DNA of 5,435 bases from Phycisphaerales bacterium UBA7708. GTDB lineage: Bacteria > Planctomycetota > Phycisphaerae > Sedimentisphaerales > Anaerohalosphaeraceae. Positions 1-5,003 of this stretch are shown piece by piece. The position numbers and the translations under genes were made by a program. Location of the stretch: assembly GCA_002482415.1 (NCBI GenBank), contig DLFY01000303.1, positions 7,833 to 13,267 of the forward strand, given 5' to 3'. The notes beneath the pieces were generated by a model. It was not told the DNA's origin. It saw only the letters and a list, made by a program, of their open reading frames with translations, and ran no database searches. The stretch's first letter is position 1; each line of letters starts with the position of its first letter.

Positions 1-214
1 ACTGGCCGTCAAACCAACTCCCACCATCGACAAGGCCCAGCGGACCATCGACAAATATACGCTGGAAAACACCCAACTGGCGGCCATCACACGACGGGAT
101 CCAACGATTGTCGGCCGGATCTGGCCGGTCGCAGAAAATTATACCGCTATGGTCATGCTGGACAATTTGATTGCCTGGATGGGATATGAACAGCTCAAGG
201 CGAGATTTGCCTGA
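1..214 (+). CDS. aroC: Chorismate synthase, C-terminal fragment (5' end outside window)
   Basis: This is the last 70 residues of a frame that enters from the left (first full codon at base 2) and ends at TGA 212-214. Chorismate synthase converts 5-enolpyruvylshikimate-3-phosphate to chorismate with reduced FMN, the last step of the shikimate pathway, in the cytosol. The fragment matches the family's C-terminal signature: KPTPTI (fragment residues 4-9), then RRDPTIVGR (31-39), then PVAEN with the conserved Glu45, and a hydrophobic helix MVMLDNLI (50-57). Most family members have RHDP or RSD at residues 31-34, so Arg32 is a deviation, as is Asn46-Tyr47 in place of the usual Ala-Met. The signature spacing is intact and the frame is clean, so I read it as a functional but divergent enzyme. 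The full protein would be about 350-390 residues. A terminator follows 33 bp after the stop. Confidence 0.85.
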   Translation, partial: LAVKPTPTIDKAQRTIDKYTLENTQLAAITRRDPTIVGRIWPVAENYTAMVMLDNLIAWMGYEQLKARFA

Positions 215-247
215 GATTGTTTCTTGTGCAAATCCATCTGTGCCCAC

Positions 248-282
248 AAAAAAAGGGACGCTTATAACGGCGTCCCTTTTTT
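248..282. terminator. Bidirectional intrinsic terminator between aroC and the secretin gene
   Basis: A perfect 7-bp GC-rich stem, GGGACGC (255-261) with GCGTCCC (270-276), closes an 8-nt loop. Seven A residues (248-254) lie on its left and six T residues (277-282) on its right. Each transcript therefore ends in a stem followed by a U tract: rightward for aroC, leftward for the secretin gene whose stop is at 310-312. The flanking A:T bases can lengthen the stem further. Confidence 0.9.
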
Positions 283-309
283 ATTGCTTTAACAATATAC
301 GGCTTTGGA

Positions 310-3300
310 TTATCTGCCCATTGCGGCGATGGCATCTTCTTCCGCTTCGTTCTGGAGCACGATGGTCGGCTTGACCAGAATCAGCAGGATACGTTTATCC
401 TGGACTTCGCTGCGGTTTGAGAAGAAGCGGGAGATAATCGGAATCTTGCTCAGAATCGGAACCCCGGCTTCCCGTTCAGCCTGCGCGGTTAATGTCAGAC
501 CGCCCAGGAAGACTGTGCCGCGATCCGGAATCGAGACACGAGTCTGAACGGAAGAGACCTGTTCGGTCGGATACGAAATCTCAACCTTGACTTCCTCGCC
601 GGTGGAGGGATTGAAGCCCAGCGTCTGCTCAATCTTATTATCCGTCAAATCCAGCGTATAAGTCGTGATACGTAAAATCACATATTTCATGTCGGATGTG
701 ATCGTCGGGGTAATCGACAGACGCACACCGGAATCGAAGTCTTCGTAGGTATTTTCAATATACGAATTCGTAATCGGCTGGCCGTCAGCGGGCGTAATCG
801 TTTCCGTACCCAGCGTCGCATCCGTGCGAAGCCGGCGTACCGTGGTGACCTGCAGGGTGGCGGATTCGCCGCTGAGCACCATCGCTTTGGGTGCGGTTAA
901 CTGGCGGGAATTACTGTGCATCTGCGTGGCACGCAGCAGGAAATCCACCTGCAAATCATCCAACACATAGGCAAATCCGGATGTCAGCGAAGGGGTTGCT
1001 CCGCCCAGTGTGCCGCCGACAGCGGTCGGCTGAGACGCCGCCGCGTTATACGAATTCTGCTCGAATCTTAAATTTCCAGGGCCGGCATCACTTTCCCACT
1101 GCCCGCCGACTTTCAACCGATTAATCTGAACATCCAGGCCGATATCTTCGAGAAAATGCTCATCGACCAGCAGGAAACGCGCCTCAATCGCAACCTGCTG
1201 CCCAAGCTGTTTTCTCATTTCATCGAGGAATTTACGAATCTTTTCATGGTTTTCCGGAGACTGCCAGACAATCAGCTTGGTACCCATGAACTGCTCAATA
1301 CGAGCATCACCGCCATTGTCATACCAGCTATCCGGATCGATGGTTTGCAGAATAGTATCAATTAACTGATCACCCATTTCACGGGAACGCCAGCTTCCAA
1401 GATACTGGCTGCTGCTGCCGCTGCTGCGACGGTTGCCGCGGTTCTGTCCGCCGCTGGAACCGCCCTGGCCGCCCTGCTGTCCGCCCTGACTGCCCTGGTT
1501 CTGCCCCATCACGTTGTTGCTTTGACCAACACCCTGAACACCGCCGTTGTATTCATCAAAATCCGCCGGCGGACTCAGTAATTCCGCAACATCATAAACC
1601 ACGTTGGTAAAGGGCTTGGGCAGATAATCCACCGTGGCAATCGTCACGATACCATACTGAACCACATAACCCAGTTCGGCCATACCTCCGGCACTGACCG
1701 CCTGAAGAACACGCTCCAGCCCGACCCGCAGCGGAACCGACACCAGGCCTTCACCGCTTAATGTAATAGGCGTATCTTTATCAATAAAAGCGTTTTCCGT
1801 GATATCTTTCCACATCACGGCAATCGATAACTGAGGCTGGACCGAATCCCGCAGAATATTAATTGCTTCTTCGAAGGTGGTTTCTGGCGTCAGGGCCGAC
1901 AGGTTCACCGGCTGATCCAGCAGTTTATTGACGGCGACATCGGCCGGGCTCATCTGTTCCTGAAGCATCTGTTCGCGGCGTTTGGAAATTTCTTTCCAGT
2001 TGCGGGGGTAATTGATTTCTTTGGAGAAAGGCGTGGATTTTCCGCTGGTTTCCAGAATCAACTGCATCTCTTCTTTTTCAGCTTCATGCTTGATGCGAAG
2101 CTGTTCGACCCAGCGGATGGTATTTTCCAGCGTCTTTCGCTTAATCAGGGCCTCCCGGTTATGGGGGTCAACCGCCAGAAGCTGCTCCAACTGACCCAGG
2201 GCTTCCTCGTAGCGTTCCTCCGCCTCAAAAGCAAGGGCCCGTTCCATATAATCACCGACGGCCTTGGCACGCTGGACGTCGAGGTCCTGACGAATTTTTG
2301 TCGTTATCTGGTCGGCCTGTTCCTGCTTGATTTTGGCCTGTTGTTCGCTGAATGTTTTTTCGTCTGCGGCAACCACCTCTTCCTTTTCAGTCAGCTTTTT
2401 CTTGAGGTCGGCATATTCATCACCCAGCAGCAGACGGTTGTTTTCCAGTGTCGAGAATGCATTCCGCAAAGCGGTTCTGGCGGCGGTGAAGTCCTGTTTG
2501 GCTTTTGCCTGGTCCGCCTTGTTCAGGGCGTCGGAAACCATAGCCCGCGTATAGCTCCGCTGGACTTCCTGCTTGCGAATCACTTCCTGCAGGTAGGAAT
2601 TCTGCTGGGCGGGCGTTACGGGCTGGGCCGGCTGAGCCGCAGTTACTTCCGTCACTTCGGTCGCAACGGGTACTGCAACCACTTCAGTTTGAACCGCAGC
2701 CGGCTGTTCAACCGTAACTTCCACCACCTCGACAGTCACCGGTGTCGCTGCTGCCTCGGCCTGAACCGGGGTCGCTTCTTCGACCTTGACCTCTACGACT
2801 TCCACAGCAGGCTGTTCGGCTTTGACTTCGACCACTTCCACAACAACAGGGACTTCCGTAACCTCAACTGCTTCGGCTACCGGCTGCTGGGCAGGTTCGG
2901 CCGGCTGAGCCTGCTGACTTAAAGACGCATTGACCTTGTCCAGGTCGGCGGTAATGACACTTTTTTCCATTTCATTGACATAGGGACTGGCCTGAATCTG
3001 CAGCAGAAGTTTCTTGGCCTCGGCATAATTCCCATCCGCAATAAACTGGTCAATTTGCTTTCTGAGGGTGACAATCTTTTCGCGTTCGGCCAAAGCGGTT
3101 TGAATCTGCCCGGCAAGCGATTTGGCTTTCTGCTTCTGGGTGTCGGTCAAAAAGGAGCCGTAGGCCTGTTCCACCTCAGCCAGATCGCCTTGTGCCTTGG
3201 TGTACATGCCCCGCTTAATCCATTCTTCCACGACTTTCAGTGAGCTGTCGGCCTTTTGCTGCTTGGCTTCCTGCTCAGAGGCCGGGGTATCCGCCGCCCG

Positions 3301-3393
3301 AATGGTGCCTGTAGTCCAGACAAACGCCAATACGGCAAATAGAAGTGCGAGTGTACCGGCTCGACGTACCCAAATAAATGATTGCGTACTCAC
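310..3393 (-). CDS. Secretin-family outer-membrane protein with TPR-like and low-complexity N-terminal region
   Basis: This is a 1027-residue exported protein whose C-terminus is a secretin (GspD/PilQ) domain, expected to form a multimeric outer-membrane channel. The start is GTG (3391-3393), with GGAGG at 3402-3406 eight bases upstream. A Sec signal peptide spans residues 1-33/34 (Arg-Arg, hydrophobic 12-26, IRA|AD). Helical TPR-like hairpins lie near 52-76, 110-135 and 283-316. A Pro/Val/Glu repeat linker spans 161-262. A charged coiled-coil-like stretch (327-375) leads into a clear TPR (383-412, ending VDPHN). An STN/N0-like domain spans about 495-588 and an N-domain region about 597-730, interrupted by a Gly/Gln/Ser/Asn-rich insertion (617-662). 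The secretin core is about 733-1012: VAIEARFLLVDEHFLEDIG, QLTAPKAMVLSGESATLQV (831-849), then RGTVFLGGL, then VPILSKIPIISRFF and LLILVKPTIV. Typical GspD is about 650-700 residues, so this one is long. No secretion partner gene is visible here. The family call is firm; the system it serves is unknown. Confidence 0.9.
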   Translation of the reverse strand: MSTQSFIWVRRAGTLALLFAVLAFVWTTGTIRAADTPASEQEAKQQKADSSLKVVEEWIKRGMYTKAQGDLAEVEQAYGSFLTDTQKQKAKSLAGQIQTALAEREKIVTLRKQIDQFIADGNYAEAKKLLLQIQASPYVNEMEKSVITADLDKVNASLSQQAQPAEPAQQPVAEAVEVTEVPVVVEVVEVKAEQPAVEVVEVKVEEATPVQAEAAATPVTVEVVEVTVEQPAAVQTEVVAVPVATEVTEVTAAQPAQPVTPAQQNSYLQEVIRKQEVQRSYTRAMVSDALNKADQAKAKQDFTAARTALRNAFSTLENNRLLLGDEYADLKKKLTEKEEVVAADEKTFSEQQAKIKQEQADQITTKIRQDLDVQRAKAVGDYMERALAFEAEERYEEALGQLEQLLAVDPHNREALIKRKTLENTIRWVEQLRIKHEAEKEEMQLILETSGKSTPFSKEINYPRNWKEISKRREQMLQEQMSPADVAVNKLLDQPVNLSALTPETTFEEAINILRDSVQPQLSIAVMWKDITENAFIDKDTPITLSGEGLVSVPLRVGLERVLQAVSAGGMAELGYVVQYGIVTIATVDYLPKPFTNVVYDVAELLSPPADFDEYNGGVQGVGQSNNVMGQNQGSQGGQQGGQGGSSGGQNRGNRRSSGSSSQYLGSWRSREMGDQLIDTILQTIDPDSWYDNGGDARIEQFMGTKLIVWQSPENHEKIRKFLDEMRKQLGQQVAIEARFLLVDEHFLEDIGLDVQINRLKVGGQWESDAGPGNLRFEQNSYNAAASQPTAVGGTLGGATPSLTSGFAYVLDDLQVDFLLRATQMHSNSRQLTAPKAMVLSGESATLQVTTVRRLRTDATLGTETITPADGQPITNSYIENTYEDFDSGVRLSITPTITSDMKYVILRITTYTLDLTDNKIEQTLGFNPSTGEEVKVEISYPTEQVSSVQTRVSIPDRGTVFLGGLTLTAQAEREAGVPILSKIPIISRFFSNRSEVQDKRILLILVKPTIVLQNEAEEDAIAAMGR

Positions 3394-3400
3394 CAGAAAA

Positions 3401-3406
3401 ACCTCC
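3401..3406 (-). promoter_or_regulatory. Ribosome-binding site fixing the secretin GTG start
   Basis: Read on the minus strand this is GGAGGT, with GGAGG at 3406-3402 ending eight bases before the GTG at 3393-3391. The strong match and normal spacing, together with the signal peptide that begins directly after the start, support GTG over any internal ATG. Confidence 0.8.
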
Positions 3407-3498
3407 AGAAAATCTGAATTATTAGTTCAATTATTCCTGACAAATCCTGCCGACCGAAATTATGGAGACGCTATATCCCATATAACAGTCGAATCGTA

Positions 3499-3527
3499 AG
3501 TGTATAACCATGATGAGATTATTGCAA
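3499..3527 (-). promoter_or_regulatory. Candidate promoter for the secretin gene
   Basis: On the minus strand TTGCAA (3527-3522) and TACACT (3504-3499) are separated by 17 bases, each matching 4 of 6 sigma-70 consensus positions. Transcription would start near 3492, leaving a leader of about 100 nt. The match is modest and the AT-rich region offers other weak pairs, so this is a suggestion only. Confidence 0.25.
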
Positions 3528-3561
3528 GTGAAAAAATCCGGGTTTACCCTTGATAATTCGC

Positions 3562-3590
3562 TTGTTTTTTCTGCGGTTCATTTGTATATT
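3562..3590 (+). promoter_or_regulatory. Candidate promoter for tsaB
   Basis: TTGTTT (3562-3567) and TATATT (3585-3590) are separated by exactly 17 bases. The -10 matches 5 of 6 consensus positions and the -35 matches 3 of 6. A start near 3597 would give a leader of about 33 nt before the TTG start codon. It lies in the divergent region shared with the secretin gene; no operator is recognisable. Confidence 0.4.
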
Positions 3591-3629
3591 CCGCCTCGCT
3601 GTAAATTTATGCTTATAGGACTATAAAAA

Positions 3630-4409
3630 TTGACAAATCGAGCTATCAATATTGATTCGCCTGATTCCCCCCTCCGGCCCAACGTCAGCATCGCTATTGA
3701 AACCAGCGGCAGGACAGGCTCGGCGGCAATTGCCTGCGAGGATGCTATCCTCGACCGCGCCACATTGTCGGGCTTCCAGAAGCATAGTTCGGAACTTTTA
3801 CCTGCCATCCAAAGTCTTTTATCAAGACATGGATTATCCGCTAATAATATTCAGCATATTTATCTCCCCAAAGGCCCCGGCAGCTTTACCGGCATACGCA
3901 TCGCAGTCACCTTCGCCAAAATGGCCGCCTTTTCCATGGGCGCAAAGATCATTGCGGTAAATACGTTGGATGCACTGGCACACAATGCACTGTATTATAT
4001 GGATAACACAAACTCCGATATCCAGCGGATTGCAACTATTCTCGATGCAAAAAAGGGGTATTTCTACATCGCTGTCTTTAATAAAAATGACACCGGCCTC
4101 CATCGCATGACCGAGGATTTACTGATAACACCAGCAGCTTTTTTATCGGACTATTGTGAAGGCCAACCCAAAATGGCCCTGCTCGGCGAGGGTCTGGTGT
4201 ATTATCACAAGCACTTCGAGCATCCAAACACTGTGATTCTGGACAAATCCTGCTGGCCGGCCAACGCTGTCTCGGTCTGGCATGTAGCCCGACCGCGGGC
4301 AAAACAGGGACAGTTTGACGACCCGAATACTCTGGTTCCGCTTTATATCCGCAGACCCGAAGCCGAAGAAAACTGGGAAAAAGCCCGCCAAATCCCGCAG
4401 ACCAGGTAA
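3630..4409 (+). CDS. tsaB: tRNA threonylcarbamoyladenosine biosynthesis protein TsaB (YeaZ)
   Basis: TsaB is the non-catalytic ASKHA-fold partner of TsaD and TsaE in making N6-threonylcarbamoyladenosine at position 37 of ANN-decoding tRNAs, in the cytosol. The 259-residue product has the family landmarks in order: SIAIETSGRTGSAAI (20-34, phosphate-binding-like strand), HSSELLPAIQSLL (52-64), the hallmark GPGSFTGIR (82-90), LDAKKGYFYIAVF (138-150), GEG (186-188) and the C-terminal YIRRPEAE (239-246). The family is usually about 220-240 residues; the excess is mainly 18 residues before the first strand. The start is TTG with AGGA at 3617-3620, nine bases upstream. TTG is the only usual start codon (ATG, GTG or TTG) available, because TAA at 3624-3626 closes the frame and no ATG or GTG precedes the essential IETS motif. 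It stands alone, without the rimI or tsaD genes that often accompany it. The family assignment is strong; the exact N-terminus is less sure. Confidence 0.93.
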   Translation: MTNRAINIDSPDSPLRPNVSIAIETSGRTGSAAIACEDAILDRATLSGFQKHSSELLPAIQSLLSRHGLSANNIQHIYLPKGPGSFTGIRIAVTFAKMAAFSMGAKIIAVNTLDALAHNALYYMDNTNSDIQRIATILDAKKGYFYIAVFNKNDTGLHRMTEDLLITPAAFLSDYCEGQPKMALLGEGLVYYHKHFEHPNTVILDKSCWPANAVSVWHVARPRAKQGQFDDPNTLVPLYIRRPEAEENWEKARQIPQTR

Positions 4410-4413
4410 AATC

Positions 4414-4452
4414 GGGTCTTCTTCTTATTTCATCTAAAGAGCCTATTTTTTT
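4414..4452 (+). terminator. Weak candidate terminator after tsaB
   Basis: GGGTCTT (4414-4420) can pair with AAGAGCC (4437-4443) with one G-G mismatch across a 16-nt loop, followed by TA and seven T residues (4446-4452). The long loop and the mismatch make it weak. A second seven-T run (4457-4463) follows without a stem. Read-through into the tRNA gene is possible. Confidence 0.3.
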
Positions 4453-4464
4453 GTGCTTTTTTTG

Positions 4465-4493
4465 TTGATAAAACGATACCCGGATGGTATGTT
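4465..4493 (+). promoter_or_regulatory. Candidate promoter of the tRNA-Lys gene
   Basis: TTGATA (4465-4470, 5 of 6 consensus) and TATGTT (4488-4493, 4 of 6) are separated by 17 bases. Initiation near 4500 would give a leader of about 43 nt before the mature tRNA. An imperfect dyad, ATACC (4476-4480) with GGTAT (4486-4490), overlaps the spacer and -10; whether it matters is unknown. Confidence 0.55.
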
Positions 4494-4505
4494 TTGTGGT
4501 CTTTT

Positions 4506-4543
4506 CGGCAGGAATCTTGCTGCCGGCAGGCGGAATACGCCTG
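4506..4543 (+). other. Two adjacent stem-loops in the pre-tRNA-Lys leader
   Basis: The first hairpin pairs CGGCAG (4506-4511) with CTGCCG (4520-4525) around an 8-nt loop. The second pairs CAGGCG (4527-4532) with CGCCTG (4538-4543) around GAATA, and its last base is the first base of the mature tRNA. Both stems are perfect 6-bp GC-rich helices with one base between them. Neither has a U tract, so they are not terminators. They would be transcribed as the 5' leader of the tRNA if the promoter at 4465-4493 is used. Confidence 0.5.
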
Positions 4544-4615
4544 GGTGAGTAGCTCAGCAGGTAGAGCAACGCACTTTTAATGCGTAGGTCTTGGGTTCGA
4601 ATCCCAACTCACCCA
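4543..4615 (+). tRNA. tRNA-Lys (anticodon UUU)
   Basis: A complete 73-nt cloverleaf. The acceptor stem GGGTGAG (4543-4549) pairs perfectly with CTCACCC (4608-4614), and the discriminator is A4615. The D arm is GCTC/GAGC with loop AGCAGGTA. The anticodon arm is ACGCA/TGCGT around CTTTTAA, with anticodon TTT at 4576-4578, reading AAA and AAG lysine codons. The variable loop is AGGTC. The T arm is TTGGG/CCCAA around TTCGAAT. CCA is not encoded (GTA follows), so it must be added by the CCA-adding enzyme. Position 37 is an A after U36, the context in which t6A is made, which links it functionally to the TsaB product encoded just upstream. Confidence 0.97.
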
Positions 4616-4623
4616 GTAAACAT

Positions 4624-4660
4624 AAGGCCTTATAAGTGATGAACTTATGAGGCCTTTTTT
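4624..4660 (+). terminator. Intrinsic terminator of the tRNA-Lys transcript
   Basis: A 14-bp stem pairs 4624-4637 with 4643-4656, with one G-T wobble (4631/4649), around a 5-nt loop (GATGA, 4638-4642). The core is AGGCCT-like and the stem runs into a T tract at 4655-4660. It begins eight bases after the tRNA end. This is the strongest terminator in the window. Confidence 0.92.
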
Positions 4661-4682
4661 GTTTGGTCGGCAGGTTCATTTT

Positions 4683-4689
4683 GGGAGGA
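4683..4689 (+). promoter_or_regulatory. Strong ribosome-binding site before overlapping ATG and GTG starts
   Basis: GGGAGGA lies seven bases before ATG 4697-4699 and nine bases before GTG 4699-4701. Both spacings are usable, and the two starts share the G at 4699 but are in different frames. The site is better than the one in front of tsaB, which suggests that something here is, or was, translated. Confidence 0.5.
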
Positions 4690-4696
4690 CTGCTGA

Positions 4697-4888
4697 ATGT
4701 GCATCACTTTTTCCGTCACGACAGAAGTGGATATTTGGTTTTTGATTCCTTTTCAATTGCAATTCAAAAAAGAAGTTACGAAAAGAAGAAGGTTAAAATT
4801 ATCCATCATCGGTGTTATTATGCTTAACGGGTATGTGTATTCCGCAACGGCTATACTCCGTTTTATGCCGCGCGTATTCACGGAGTAA
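4697..4888 (+). CDS. Hypothetical small basic protein, possibly membrane-anchored
   Basis: A 63-residue frame begins at ATG 4697 behind GGGAGGA and ends at TAA 4886-4888. I do not recognise a family. A positively charged stretch (KKEVTKRRRLK, residues 24-34) precedes a mostly hydrophobic segment (about 36-57) that could span a membrane with the basic side in the cytoplasm. Against it being real: no recognisable homology, an AT-rich first half unlike the flanking genes, and an overlapping alternative frame that looks more protein-like at its end (see 4699-4977). It could be a chance frame in a decayed gene. Confidence 0.25.
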   Translation: MCITFSVTTEVDIWFLIPFQLQFKKEVTKRRRLKLSIIGVIMLNGYVYSATAILRFMPRVFTE

Positions 4889-4977
4889 CGTTATCCCATG
4901 CAGCCGCGGTGATGCTGTTGCTGGAAACCGGCGACCCAAATTACTTTAGCCGGGCCAAAATGGAACTTATCAAGTAA
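4699..4977 (+). pseudogene. Interrupted reading frame with ankyrin-like tail (possible gene remnant)
   Basis: The frame opens at GTG 4699, reads 42 residues to TAA 4825-4827, then stays open to TAA 4975-4977, 26 bases before the sulfatase start. The first part (HHFFRHDRSGYLVFDS...) is not recognised. The part after the internal stop, from codon 4846, reads NGYTPFYAARIHG, then a longer-than-usual spacer, then VMLLLETGDPN. This resembles the ankyrin pattern GxTPLHxAAxxGH...LLxxGADPN, though the second half is spaced several residues too far. No usable start with a ribosome-binding site lies between the internal stop and this segment. I read it as the likely remnant of a gene with a nonsense change. 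A frameshift joining it to the 4697 frame is an alternative, and chance similarity cannot be excluded. Confidence 0.3.
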
Positions 4978-5003
4978 CATCAATATCGATGCAAGGACCA
5001 GGT

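Noticed and set aside
2086..2922. A long open frame (278 codons) on the plus strand inside the secretin gene
   Set aside because: It is antisense to the coiled-coil and repeat-rich part of a clearly real gene. Its product is Phe/Arg/Asn/Leu-rich low complexity, mirroring the Val/Glu repeats, with no recognisable domain.
3431..3511. A 26-residue minus-strand ORF in the secretin leader, a possible upstream leader peptide
   Set aside because: It has no ribosome-binding site and no repeated or regulatory codons, and it ends 37 bases before the secretin start. A chance frame is likely.
3630..3635. TTGACA, a perfect -35 box, at the tsaB start
   Set aside because: No -10-like hexamer lies 16-18 bases downstream (TGATTC at 17). 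The bases are simply the TTG start codon and the following ACA.
4078..4569. A 163-codon minus-strand frame across the end of tsaB and into the tRNA
   Set aside because: It overlaps both a convincing TsaB frame and the tRNA gene. Its composition is typical of an antisense shadow.
4593..4615. The tRNA-Lys 3' end as an integration (att) site, given the odd region to its right
   Set aside because: No second copy of the T arm or 3' end occurs downstream in the window, and no integrase frame is present.
4755..4770. The 10-bp palindrome AATTGCAATT as an operator
   Set aside because: It is short, AT-rich and isolated, lies inside a region of uncertain coding status, and has no second copy or promoter nearby.
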